Assembly (NCBI RefSeq): GCF_000719285.1
Contig: NZ_JOFS01000001.1
Span: 439,418 to 503,417, forward strand
Direction: 5' to 3'
DNA length: 64,000 bases
Origin: Streptomyces bicolor
GTDB lineage: Bacteria; Actinomycetota; Actinomycetes; Streptomycetales; Streptomycetaceae
Shown here: positions 29,620 to 38,138 of the stretch, piece after piece
Position numbering within the stretch: the first letter of the stretch is position 1
Layout: each line of letters starts with the position of its first letter
The notes under the pieces: generated by a model
Told to the model about the DNA's origin: nothing
What the model saw: only the letters and a program-made list of their open reading frames with translations
Database searches by the model: none
Program-made: the position numbers and the translations under genes

Positions 29620-31050
29620 TTGTCCCAACAGCAGCTCGGACGCGGCCCCTTGACGCCCCGTCAGCCCGGCCCGACACCTCCCGCTCCCGACGAGGAATCC
29701 CCGGACAGCTCGCCCCCGGCGCGTTTCGTCGGCTGGCTCGGCGGCCTCGGGTGCGCGGCCGCCGGGTACGGCGTGTTCCAGTTCCTGTTCAGTGTGCTGC
29801 CCGACTCCCTGAACGGTTCGGCCGCCCGCTATGTGATCGCCGGGATCAGCGGCCTCGGCACATTCGTCGCGGCCTGGCTGGCGGCGGCGCTGCTCCGCGC
29901 CAGGGCGGCAGCGGCGTCCGCCGATCCCGCGCGGGCCCCCGCCGTGGGAACCGCCGCGATGGCTCCGGGGGCGCCCGGCCCGCTCCCGAAGGTCTTCGCC
30001 TCCGCCTACGCCACCCTCGTCGACCAGGTGTCCGTCGTCGACGACCCCGAGCAGGGGCGCCTCACCGGCTGGCCGCACTCCCTCGGCGAGGACTCGCCGT
30101 CCCGGCCCACCCCCGTCGGCACCGCGTACGGGCTGCACATCATGCTCGACCTCGGCGTGCCCGACGGCCGGCTGAGCACCGGCGACCTGGTGGACACGCT
30201 GTGGCGGCTGCGTCTTCCGGACGGCGGCTGGTCGGCACGGTCGCAGGGGTCCGAGGCCCGTCCGGAGGTCACCGCGCTGGTGCTGGGCGCGCTGGCCCGG
30301 GCGGGCGCGTCGGGCGAGCGGCTGGCCGCGGAGGTGGACCGCTGCACGAGCGCCTTCACGCGTCAACTCGACCGTGCCGGACGGGAGTCGACCCACGTGG
30401 TGACGACCGTGCTGCGCGGGCTGCTGCGCGCCGCGCCCGGCTCCGACATCCTGCCCCTGCTGCGCGAGGCCCTCGCGGACGGCGCGATCAGCGACCCGCG
30501 CCGCGACCATCTGCGCTGCTGGGGCTACCGCCTGCAGCCGCCGTACGGCAGGCCGTCCCCGCTGCACACCGCGCAGGCCGTCGTCGCCCTCGACCGGGCG
30601 GCCCGGGTCCTGGGCGAGGACGGCGACGCGCGCGCCGCCCGCGCCCGGGCCGCCCGCGAGGACGGCATCCGCTGGCTGCTGTCCTGCCCGGACGCACCGC
30701 ACGACACCTGCCCGGACCTGGAGAACCTGCACGAGGAGGTACGCCGGCCCCGCACCGACGACCCCTCCCGTCACGAGGTGCTGAACGTACGGCACTTCAC
30801 CGCCTCCTGGCTGGTCCGCGCCCTGCTCTGCCCGGGCGCCCTGGAGATCGCCCGCGCCGACGGGCTGGAGGACGAGTGGCGGGTACGGCTGGACGGGGCC
30901 CTCGCCGCGGTGTGGGCGGGCCAGACGGACGGCATCTGGTTCTGGCGGCTGGGCGGCAGCGCCGAGCAGCGGCGGCCGATGTGGATGACCTATCAGGGGC
31001 TGTCGGCGCTGCGCGCGCATGCCGTATGGATGTATCGGCCCGGTGGCTGA
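29620..31050 (+). CDS. Membrane-linked alpha-alpha toroid (prenyltransferase/squalene-cyclase-repeat) protein
   Basis: A 476-residue protein with a TTG start. The N-terminus has a Pro-rich stretch and two hydrophobic helices (about residues 36-60 and 70-92). The C-terminal 330 residues carry alpha-alpha toroid repeats, with LRLPDGGWSARSQGSEARPE, LHTAQAVVALDRAARV and TDGIWFWRLGG. The DxDD or QW motifs of real terpene cyclases are not evident, so enzyme activity is doubtful. The next gene starts 22 nt later and encodes a cupin-like protein; a 16-bp direct repeat links the two. The role is unknown. Confidence 0.65.
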   Translation: MSQQQLGRGPLTPRQPGPTPPAPDEESPDSSPPARFVGWLGGLGCAAAGYGVFQFLFSVLPDSLNGSAARYVIAGISGLGTFVAAWLAAALLRARAAAASADPARAPAVGTAAMAPGAPGPLPKVFASAYATLVDQVSVVDDPEQGRLTGWPHSLGEDSPSRPTPVGTAYGLHIMLDLGVPDGRLSTGDLVDTLWRLRLPDGGWSARSQGSEARPEVTALVLGALARAGASGERLAAEVDRCTSAFTRQLDRAGRESTHVVTTVLRGLLRAAPGSDILPLLREALADGAISDPRRDHLRCWGYRLQPPYGRPSPLHTAQAVVALDRAARVLGEDGDARAARARAAREDGIRWLLSCPDAPHDTCPDLENLHEEVRRPRTDDPSRHEVLNVRHFTASWLVRALLCPGALEIARADGLEDEWRVRLDGALAAVWAGQTDGIWFWRLGGSAEQRRPMWMTYQGLSALRAHAVWMYRPGG

Positions 31051-31076
31051 CCTCGTGAAGGTATCGGCCCGGTGGC
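31032..31076. repeat. 16-bp direct repeat at a gene junction
   Basis: GTATCGGCCCGGTGGC occurs at 31032-31047 and 31061-31076. The first copy holds the last codons of the toroid protein and the second supplies the GTG start of the cupin-like gene. The junction probably arose by a small tandem duplication. Confidence 0.8.
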
Positions 31077-31845
31077 CGAACTCACGGATGAGGAGCGTCG
31101 CTTGGAGGATGAGTGCATGGGCGGTCGGCAGGTCCTGGCGGCGCGGCGGCTGCTGGCCGGGGCGCTGGACGGTGAACTGCCCGAGCACGAGCTGGCGACC
31201 GCCGCCCGCTCGGTGATCGCCGAACTCGGCTCCCCCGACCGGCTGCCCGAGCTGGTCGCCGAACTCGCGTCCGGCGAGGGCGATCCGGAAGGCTGCGCGA
31301 GGCTGTCCTACCGTCATGTCCTCGGCTTCGACAAGCTGCTGCTGATCGACGGCGGCCCGCGCCACATGCTGCGCGCGCATGTGTGGCATCCGGGCGCGGG
31401 CGCGATCGGCGAGGAGGACATTCACAATCACCGTTCGTCCCTGGCGTCCTATGTCGTCCGGGGCCGGTTGGCGATGGAGCTGTACGAGGTCGGCGACGAT
31501 GCCGGCGGTATCGCGGCGGTCCGCTACGAGGAGTCGCTGGCGGAGCGGTCGGCCGACTGGGTGCTGAAGCCGGCCGGTGCGGCGCGGCTGCGGCTGACGC
31601 ATGTGGGGCAGTACGCGGCGGGCAGTTCGTACGCGCTGCCCGCGCACACCCTGCACCGGGCCTGGTGCGACACGGACGTGCCGACGGTGACGCTCTTCCT
31701 GGAGACCGGTGCCGAACGTCGGCGGCACACGGACGTGTTCACGGCGGCGGGACCGCATCCCGGTGCGGTGGCGAAGGTGCCGCTGGAGGTGCCGGACTAT
31801 CTGGACGCGTTACGTGAACTGGCGGAGCGGCTCAGGGCTTTGTGA
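31072..31845 (+). CDS. Cupin-like protein, unknown
   Basis: A 257-residue soluble protein starting at a GTG 22 nt after the toroid gene. The beta-barrel part has IHNHRSSLASYVVRGRL and SYALPAHTLHRAWCDTD, giving histidines arranged as in metal-binding cupins. The N-terminal 85 residues are helical. It ends overlapping the convergent Nudix gene by 14 bp. The function is not known; the shared operon suggests it works with the toroid protein. Confidence 0.6.
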   Translation: MAELTDEERRLEDECMGGRQVLAARRLLAGALDGELPEHELATAARSVIAELGSPDRLPELVAELASGEGDPEGCARLSYRHVLGFDKLLLIDGGPRHMLRAHVWHPGAGAIGEEDIHNHRSSLASYVVRGRLAMELYEVGDDAGGIAAVRYEESLAERSADWVLKPAGAARLRLTHVGQYAAGSSYALPAHTLHRAWCDTDVPTVTLFLETGAERRRHTDVFTAAGPHPGAVAKVPLEVPDYLDALRELAERLRAL

Positions 31846-32257
31846 AGGCCTGCCGGACGATGTCGAGGTTGTACTCGTCGATGTCGACCGCCGTCAGCTC
31901 GGCCGGGGCCAGCCAGGCGGCCGCCTGGTCGGGCTCGGGCAGCGTGACCCCCATGGACAAGGGCCTGACCAGGAAGTTCTCCTGCCAGTTCTTGATCTCA
32001 TGGCCTCGGAAGTCACTGACGAAGGAGGACTCGCCGACCTTGCGGACGACCTCGCCGAGCAGTCCGGTCTCTTCCTTCAGCTCCCGCAGCGCGCCGTCCT
32101 CGGCACTCTCACCGGGCTCCAGCTTCCCGCAGGGAACGCCCCACACCCGTGGCAGGAACCGCTCCTTCTCACTGCGGCGCACCAGGAGCACCCGCTGCTT
32201 GTCGTCCATCACGACGGCGGCCGCCAGTCGCCTGTCGCCGGGGATGTCCATGGTCAT
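31832..32257 (-). CDS. Nudix hydrolase
   Basis: A 141-residue enzyme with the complete Nudix box GKLEPGESAEDGALRELKEE followed by TGLL, which binds Mg2+ and hydrolyses nucleoside diphosphates linked to another group. GAGGA lies just before the ATG at 32257; a second ATG six bases on (32251) is also possible. The substrate is not known. It is convergent with the cupin-like gene. Confidence 0.9.
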   Translation of the reverse strand: MTMDIPGDRRLAAAVVMDDKQRVLLVRRSEKERFLPRVWGVPCGKLEPGESAEDGALRELKEETGLLGEVVRKVGESSFVSDFRGHEIKNWQENFLVRPLSMGVTLPEPDQAAAWLAPAELTAVDIDEYNLDIVRQAFTKP

Positions 32258-32330
32258 GGTTCCTCGGTCCCTCGCCGGTGATGAGTCCAAAGGGTCTGAT
32301 ACCCGGGAAAGTGTCAACGGTAACAGGAAT

Positions 32331-33107
32331 CTACGTCCCCGCGCTGTGAGCGGGATCGCGCCGGCGGCTCAGCGCGTCCACGGCGCCGTACGAGGGAACG
32401 GTACCGCCCGGTGTCCGACCCTCCCTGATGTCCACGGCCGTCTCCAGCGCCGCGCCCAGCGCCCGCCGGTAGAGCAGTGAGCCGAGGCTGACGCGGCGGA
32501 CGCCGAGGTCGGCGAGGTGGGGGACGGTGGGTCCGGTCGGTGTGTAGAGGATGTTGAGGGGGACGTCGAGATGCCTCACCAGGGCGGCGATGTCCCGGGG
32601 TTCGGTGAGTCCCGGGACGAACACCCCGTCGGCTCCGGCCTGCTGATAGGCGTCGAGTCGGGCCATCGTCCCGGCTCCGTCGCCCAGCCAGTACGTGTCC
32701 GTGCGGGCGTTGACGAAGAGACCGGGTGCCGCCGCCTTGACCGCAGCGATCTTGTCGGCGTGCAGCGCACGGGAGCCGAGACGGTCCTCCAGGTTGACGC
32801 CGACGGCTCCGACGGCGGCCAGTTCCCGGGCGAACTCCCCCACCTCGTCCGGATCCTCGCTGTAGCCGTCCTCCGCGTCGACAGAGAGCAGATACGGCCC
32901 CGAGCCGAGGGCAAGAGCGAGCCGCAGCGTCTCGTCGCGGGTGTCCGACGTCCCGTCCGGCAGCCCGGCCGCCGCGGCGACTCCGAGGCTCGTCGTGCCG
33001 ATCGCGCGAAAGCCCTGGGCCGCGAGGACGGCGGCGGAGGCGTGGTCCCAGCCGTTGGGGAGGAGGAGTGGCTCGTCGCCGCGGTGAAGGTCGGCGAACG
33101 CGGTCAC
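32331..33107 (-). CDS. Isocitrate lyase/PEP mutase family enzyme
   Basis: A 258-residue TIM-barrel protein with the family motifs LSVDAEDGYSED (metal-binding acidic residues), VNLEDR and NARTDTYW. It starts at GTG with GGAG 9 nt upstream. Family members cleave or form C-C or C-P bonds in small oxo-acids such as 2-methylisocitrate or phosphonopyruvate; the short stand-alone form here is common in Streptomyces without a defined substrate. The GTG overlaps the stop of the upstream DinB-like gene (GTGA), so the two are co-translated. Confidence 0.85.
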   Translation of the reverse strand: MTAFADLHRGDEPLLLPNGWDHASAAVLAAQGFRAIGTTSLGVAAAAGLPDGTSDTRDETLRLALALGSGPYLLSVDAEDGYSEDPDEVGEFARELAAVGAVGVNLEDRLGSRALHADKIAAVKAAAPGLFVNARTDTYWLGDGAGTMARLDAYQQAGADGVFVPGLTEPRDIAALVRHLDVPLNILYTPTGPTVPHLADLGVRRVSLGSLLYRRALGAALETAVDIREGRTPGGTVPSYGAVDALSRRRDPAHSAGT

Positions 33108-33562
33108 GACAGATCTCCTACGGCGTCGGCGTAGTACGTCGATCCCCCCAGGTGGCGGGCGAGTTCGCGGAAGCTCCAGCCGTCGCCCGGCGAGTCGTCG
33201 AGTTGCTCGTCGCTCAGGGCGTCGAGCCGGTTCGCCCAGATGCGGGCGAGCCGGGTCAGCCGGCTGCGGGCCTCGTCCAGGTCCTGTGGGGTGAAGGGCG
33301 CGAGGTCCGCCTCGGTGGTGATGGCGGAGGCGTGCCAATGGTCGGGCTGGGGGTTCTCGCCGGCCAGCCGGGCCTCCAACTCGGCCAGGTGGTCGATGAG
33401 GTGGTCGGCGACGCGGCGGATGGCCTTGTGCGGGGTGTAGACGCGGTCGTCGAGGTGGGCCGTTTCGCCGTCCCAGTCCGGCCAGGTCGTGGCCAGGGCA
33501 AGGACGTGGTCGACCATGGCGATGACGGCTTCGGAGGGGCTCTGGCAGGCGGCTTCGGTCAT
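33104..33562 (-). CDS. DinB-superfamily protein
   Basis: A 152-residue four-helix protein of the DinB/mycothiol-dependent maleylpyruvate isomerase superfamily type, with VADHLIDHLAELEARL supplying likely metal-binding histidines and WSFRELARHLGGSTYY near the C-terminus. These enzymes often use mycothiol. It is the first gene of a two-gene unit with the isocitrate lyase/PEP mutase family enzyme, whose start it overlaps. Confidence 0.7.
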   Translation of the reverse strand: MTEAACQSPSEAVIAMVDHVLALATTWPDWDGETAHLDDRVYTPHKAIRRVADHLIDHLAELEARLAGENPQPDHWHASAITTEADLAPFTPQDLDEARSRLTRLARIWANRLDALSDEQLDDSPGDGWSFRELARHLGGSTYYADAVGDLS

Positions 33563-33847
33563 GTCCTGAACGCTAGGCCCGTGTCGTTTCGGTGCTGGCC
33601 GAAGCGATCCGCCACCGGATCACCGGCGACATCGCGGTGCAGAAGGACGGCACGCTGACCTGGGCGTCCATGCCGGTCACCCCGTCGTAAGCGACCCCGC
33701 TGACCGGCGCGTCCCCGACCACGACGACCCTGCGGATCGCCCGCCTGAAGCCCTGAGGCCGAGCGGGCGGACCGGACGTACAACCACCGCCCCCGTCCGG
33801 CGCGTCTCACCCATGCGAGGTACGCGCGGACGGGGGAGGTCGGTGCG
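33563..33847. other. Intergenic region with a possible gene remnant
   Basis: No convincing gene. On the plus strand a short open stretch (about 33591-33690) reads TGDIAVQKDGTLTWASMPV and stops; a second in-frame piece ends at about 33756. The composition looks coding, so this may be the degraded tail of a secreted protein. I cannot assign it. Confidence 0.25.
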
Positions 33848-34267
33848 ATGTCCGGCAAGAGCAAGCGGCCGCACGGCGTCGTGCAAAGCGTACGGCGCTT
33901 CTTCTGGCTGCCCAGGGGGACGCCACGCGACCCTGCGCAGCCGGTGTCCCTGCTCCTTGTCTGGTTGTTCCTCCTGGCCGTGGGAGCCGGCGGCGCCGCC
34001 CTCGGCCTGGAGTGGGAGGGCACCTTCGCCATGACCATGGGGACCGTGTTCACGCTGCTCGACGACGTCATCAAGGGCGTACGGCATCGCTGGCCGGCCT
34101 GCGTGGCGGCGCTGGCCGTCGGCTGGGGCGTCGTCCGGCTCGCCCACGTCGTCGTACCCGGCGCCTCCGATTCCCTGTGGGGCGACTACGGCGTCCACGC
34201 GGCCTGGACCCTGGCGACTCTGGCGACCTTCGTCGCGATCACCCGTCTTCCGCCGCGGCCGCGCTGA
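33848..34267 (+). CDS. Small integral membrane protein, unknown
   Basis: A 139-residue protein with three to four hydrophobic helices (SLLLVWLFLLAVGAGGAALG, VAALAVGWGVVRLAHVVV, AAWTLATLATFVAI) and a basic N-terminus. GGAGGTCGGTGCG lies before the ATG. Its end overlaps the convergent repeat-protein gene by 29 bp. No family is recognised. Confidence 0.6.
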   Translation: MSGKSKRPHGVVQSVRRFFWLPRGTPRDPAQPVSLLLVWLFLLAVGAGGAALGLEWEGTFAMTMGTVFTLLDDVIKGVRHRWPACVAALAVGWGVVRLAHVVVPGASDSLWGDYGVHAAWTLATLATFVAITRLPPRPR

Positions 34268-36221
34268 TCCGCTCGACCATGCGGCGCATCACCTCGGCGG
34301 GCAGCGCCGGATTCCGGGCGGCGGTCTCCGCGTTGCCGGCACCCCGCAGCAACAAGGTCAGGATCCGGACCGGCAGCCGGGGATGCAGGGCCGCGGCGTG
34401 CCGGACGTCGTCGTGCGGATCCTCCAACAGCCGTGCCGCCGCCACCGATGACAGGCGCGGATCGGCGGCGGCCCGGCACCGCACCTCCTCACTCGGGTCC
34501 CGGCTGAGCCGCTCCACCAGTGCGGGCGTGGACTCCGGGTCGTCCAGGGCGAGTTGGCGCATGCGGGGGTTCGGGTCGTCGGCGTACCGCAGGAGGCCTC
34601 GGCGGGGAAAGTTCGGGTGGCCGCGCGGGCGGTTGGGCGTGCTCAGGCTGCCGGTCCACCACTGCCACACCCTCATGAGCATGTCGGCTGGAGCGTCGTC
34701 GCAGGACTCGGCGAGGAAGAGCTGGACGACGCGGTCCTCGTCGACGGCCAGGCGTTCTACGACGTCCGGCGGCAGGTGCCGGGCGCGGGCGACGCTTCTG
34801 CGCACGAGGGGGTGGGAGGAGGCGGCGAGGCGGCGCATGGCGTCGTGGTCGTGGTGGAGGGCGACGACCCAGTCGAGGGCGTGGTAGTGGATACCCGGGT
34901 CGAAGTCGATGCGGATACCCGCCCGTTGCTCCTCCGTGAGGTCGGCGCGCGTCGACACGGTGAAGCGGATGGCGGCATCGGTGTCGTCAGCGAGGAGAGC
35001 GACCAGGTCGGGGGCGAGGCGTGGATTGCGCGCCAGGGCACGGCGTTCGTCGTACTCGCCGTGGCGCACGAGGTCTTCGGCGAGCTCGTCCTCCAGCCAA
35101 CAGGTCTCCAGCACACGGGACTTGCCGTCCAGGCGCTCGTACACCGAGCGGGCCATGGGGTGGTCCCGGTGGTGCAGCAGCAGGGCCGCCACACGCACAC
35201 TTCCGTGCGGGTCGTTCAACAGCTCCTGTCGCTCCTGGGCGTCGAGATACGGCCAGGCGGCCGGGCAGGCCACGGACCGCACACTGCCCTCCGGGTCGCC
35301 GGCCAGCGCGACCGCCACGGAGGCGGGCAGGCTCTTGATGCGGGCGACCTCGGAACGCACACGCGCGGACGGATCCGCGGCGAGCCGACGGCAGGTCTCC
35401 TCGTCGAGCTCGACCCAGCGGTCCGCGGCCACCATGGTGAGGAGCCACCGGTGCCGCTCCTCCTGCTCGGCGAGGATCAGGCGGCTCCACTGCCCGGCAG
35501 TGATGTTCGGCTGCCGCTCGGCCACGCTCGACCGCATCTTCCACTGCGGGTGGGCCAGCAGCACGTCCACGACGTCCGTCGGCAGAGCCTTGTACATCGC
35601 GTACGACGACCTCTCCAGCAGCCGCGGCCACAGCTCCTTCGGCGTGGTCGGGTTGAGCGAGAGTCCGTTCGCCCACGACTCGAGCAGCCTCTCCGTCGGC
35701 TCCGCCGCTTCGAGCAGCGCAGCCCACGCGGCCTCGCGCTCCTGCGGCGTCTCCTCAGCGGCCACCCGTGCCGCCTCCTCCCGCCGCTCCCGCAGCCGGT
35801 CGACGACGACCAGCCGCACCGAGCGCTCCCCGGTCGCGGCCCCTACCAGCGTGTCCCCGTCGAGCGACACCGTCACGAACTCCGGCCGCCCGGGCCCCTC
35901 GCCCAGCACTCCGGCCAGATCCCAGCCGTCGCCGAGCCGGACTCTGGCCCAACGCCCGAACCGGTTGCCGACGGCGTGGACGAGGAACATCCCGTCTCCG
36001 CCGAGGATCCCGGCCTCGCAAGCAAGCCGGTGCCACTGCGCGTTGACCTCCGCCACCAGGTCGGCCCGGTCGGCGGCGACTGTGACGGCCGGTTCGGCCT
36101 CCGGCGCGAGGACCTGCCGCCACGCGATCGGGGGCGGCAGCACCTCCTCGACCTGCCAGTCCCCCACGATCAGCAGCCCGGCCCGCTCCAGCAGTTCGAC
36201 CAGCTCGTCTCTCCCACCCAT
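34239..36221 (-). CDS. Leucine-rich repeat variant/HEAT-type repeat protein
   Basis: A 660-residue cytoplasmic protein. After an N-terminal beta-rich region the C-terminal two thirds is a string of about 25-residue helical repeats of the form 'DPs.eVR..vA....LP..v...LA.D' (for example PSARVRSEVARIKSLPASVA and DPSEEVRCRAAADPRL). The start is ATG 36221: GGAGG sits 9 nt upstream, whereas an earlier ATG at 36230 touches the ribosome-binding site and cannot be used. Such repeats bind proteins; no catalytic motif is seen and no partner is adjacent. Confidence 0.75.
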   Translation of the reverse strand: MGGRDELVELLERAGLLIVGDWQVEEVLPPPIAWRQVLAPEAEPAVTVAADRADLVAEVNAQWHRLACEAGILGGDGMFLVHAVGNRFGRWARVRLGDGWDLAGVLGEGPGRPEFVTVSLDGDTLVGAATGERSVRLVVVDRLRERREEAARVAAEETPQEREAAWAALLEAAEPTERLLESWANGLSLNPTTPKELWPRLLERSSYAMYKALPTDVVDVLLAHPQWKMRSSVAERQPNITAGQWSRLILAEQEERHRWLLTMVAADRWVELDEETCRRLAADPSARVRSEVARIKSLPASVAVALAGDPEGSVRSVACPAAWPYLDAQERQELLNDPHGSVRVAALLLHHRDHPMARSVYERLDGKSRVLETCWLEDELAEDLVRHGEYDERRALARNPRLAPDLVALLADDTDAAIRFTVSTRADLTEEQRAGIRIDFDPGIHYHALDWVVALHHDHDAMRRLAASSHPLVRRSVARARHLPPDVVERLAVDEDRVVQLFLAESCDDAPADMLMRVWQWWTGSLSTPNRPRGHPNFPRRGLLRYADDPNPRMRQLALDDPESTPALVERLSRDPSEEVRCRAAADPRLSSVAAARLLEDPHDDVRHAAALHPRLPVRILTLLLRGAGNAETAARNPALPAEVMRRMVERISAAAAEDG

Positions 36222-36379
36222 GAGCGCCATCCTCCCCGAAACGGCCCGCCCCGCTCGCGGCGACCCTCGCCGGTGGTGAGTTCCTTCCTGGGCCCGGCGG
36301 TAGCCGCAGCGGTCGTTCCGGCTGGGCGTGCGGACGGCGTGATGGGGCGGGGCCGTCGGCAGCAGACTCCCGCGGCCGC

Positions 36380-38068
36380 TCAAGCTCGTACGCTGACGCC
36401 CTCGCCGTCCGCCAACCGTGCCTCGGCCTCACGCCCGTCGCTCCAGCGGACGTGGATCCCGCCCTCGCCGTCCACGCGTACCGTCACCAGCTCGTCCAGC
36501 GGCGCGGGATCCCGCTCGGCGGTGAGCCGGGCGAGCGCGACGAACAGTGTGTCTCCGGTGCCGGTGACGCCGCAGAGCTCGTTGTCCAGGCCTGCGACCG
36601 GGCGGATTTCCGCACGCACACCGTCCCGGCACGCCCAACCGGTGATCCGCACCGGCGTCCCCGCTTCCGCCCCCGCCACCAGATGGGCCCGCACCTCCAC
36701 GGCCCCCTGCGCGAGCACGAGGCTGGTCACCCGGGCTCCCCCGCCCGCCGAGTGCCGGGAGGCCGCCCAGCCCTCCCCCACGCCGAGCGGCTCGATGTCG
36801 GTACGGCTCGGGTCGTGGCCGACGATCACGCTGTTGTCGTACCACCGCGAAGGCACCGTCGCCGTCGAGTAGGCGAGGCGCGTGTAGTACGGGTCGTAGC
36901 GGACGTCCTCGCTGCCGTGGTTGTGGAGGCGGACCAGGCCGTCCGAACTCGTGGACTGCAGCAGCCAGTTGGGGGCGGCGATCGCGGTGACCGCGTCCGT
37001 GCGCTCGGCCGGGGCGGGCTCCTCGACGGCCGTCCAGACCTCGTGCTCGGCCGGCAGGAGCAGGCCGAGGAAGCCCTTGCTCGCCCAGTACGGGGACGCC
37101 GGGCCCGAATAGCCTTGCAGGACCGTCTTGTCGGGGCCGTGCCAGCCGAGGGTGAGCAGGCCGTTCGCGTCCACCGCGCCGCGCTCCAGGAAGTACCTCA
37201 GCGCACCGGAGGCCAGGCGACGGGTCTCCCCCGGCGACAGCGGCGTACGGCCCGTCAGCGCGCCCAGCCACAGCGGGGCCGTGGTCGCGAAGCGGTACGT
37301 CAGGGACCGCCCCTGGTGCATGGGGGCGCCGTCGCCGCCGAACAGGCGGGCGTAGTCCTCGAGATGCCGCGAGAGCCGACCCCCGTACAGCTCCAGCAGC
37401 CTCTCGTCCCGCGCCAGCCAGGCGTGCAGCACGGGGTACAGGTGCATCGCCCAGCCGTTGTAGTAGTCGTACTTCCGGCCGTCGCCGTCCGTGTACCAGC
37501 CGCCGCCGACGTACCAGTCCTCGATGCGCTCCAGGCCCCGGTCGATCGCTTTGCGGGACTCCTCGGTCTCGTGTCCGATCTCCTGCAGGAAACCGCCCAC
37601 CGTCACCGGGAACAGCTCCCAGTTGCAGGGCCACGCCTCGGCGGTCAGGGCGTCCGCGAGCCAGTGCGCCGCCCGCTGCCGCACCGGGTCGTCCAGCCGG
37701 TCCCACAGCAGCGGCCGCGTCAGCCGCAGCGCGAGCGCGATCGACGCCGCCTCGACGAGCGGCTGGCTGCGGTCCTCGATGCGGGGCCAGATGCCCGAGA
37801 CGCCGGCGGCTAGTCCGTCGGCGTAGCGCTCCAACGCCGTCTCGTCACGGCGGAAGGCCGCCAGGAGGAGCGTACGGGCGTATCCCTCCAGGCCGTCGGA
37901 GAGGCGGCCCGACCAGCTCTCGTGGTCGCCGGGGAAGTGGTAGAGGGCGCGGTCCTCCGTGGCGTACGGCTCCACCGCGGCGAGCAGCGAGTCGGCGGCG
38001 GCCTCCCAGTGGGCGCGGGTGTAGCCGGTGTGGGGGCTGAGGGTGCGGTGGTCGGGAGGCAGCTGCAT
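36380..38068 (-). CDS. DUF2264 domain protein
   Basis: A 562-residue protein of the DUF2264 family (PF10022), with an alpha-barrel N-terminal half (NWELFPVTVGGFLQEIG, KYDYYNGWAMHLYPVLHAWL) and a beta-sandwich C-terminal third, a layout like that of some polysaccharide lyases. No signal peptide is visible, so it probably acts on oligosaccharides inside the cell. It follows a rhamnogalacturonan acetylesterase on the same strand, fitting a role in pectin breakdown. A terminator-like hairpin lies between the two genes. The reaction has not been assigned. Confidence 0.8.
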   Translation of the reverse strand: MQLPPDHRTLSPHTGYTRAHWEAAADSLLAAVEPYATEDRALYHFPGDHESWSGRLSDGLEGYARTLLLAAFRRDETALERYADGLAAGVSGIWPRIEDRSQPLVEAASIALALRLTRPLLWDRLDDPVRQRAAHWLADALTAEAWPCNWELFPVTVGGFLQEIGHETEESRKAIDRGLERIEDWYVGGGWYTDGDGRKYDYYNGWAMHLYPVLHAWLARDERLLELYGGRLSRHLEDYARLFGGDGAPMHQGRSLTYRFATTAPLWLGALTGRTPLSPGETRRLASGALRYFLERGAVDANGLLTLGWHGPDKTVLQGYSGPASPYWASKGFLGLLLPAEHEVWTAVEEPAPAERTDAVTAIAAPNWLLQSTSSDGLVRLHNHGSEDVRYDPYYTRLAYSTATVPSRWYDNSVIVGHDPSRTDIEPLGVGEGWAASRHSAGGGARVTSLVLAQGAVEVRAHLVAGAEAGTPVRITGWACRDGVRAEIRPVAGLDNELCGVTGTGDTLFVALARLTAERDPAPLDELVTVRVDGEGGIHVRWSDGREAEARLADGEGVSVRA

Positions 38069-38104
38069 CGGTTCTCTTTCCGGCTACGGGAAGGTCAGGC
38101 CTGA

Positions 38105-38130
38105 GGCGCCCCGGTTCCGGTCGGGGCGCC
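38105..38130. terminator. Hairpin between acetylesterase and DUF2264 genes
   Basis: GGCGCCCC and GGGGCGCC arms of 8 bp enclose a 10-nt loop, just past the acetylesterase stop codon. Confidence 0.6.
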
Positions 38131-38138
38131 CCAGGGGT

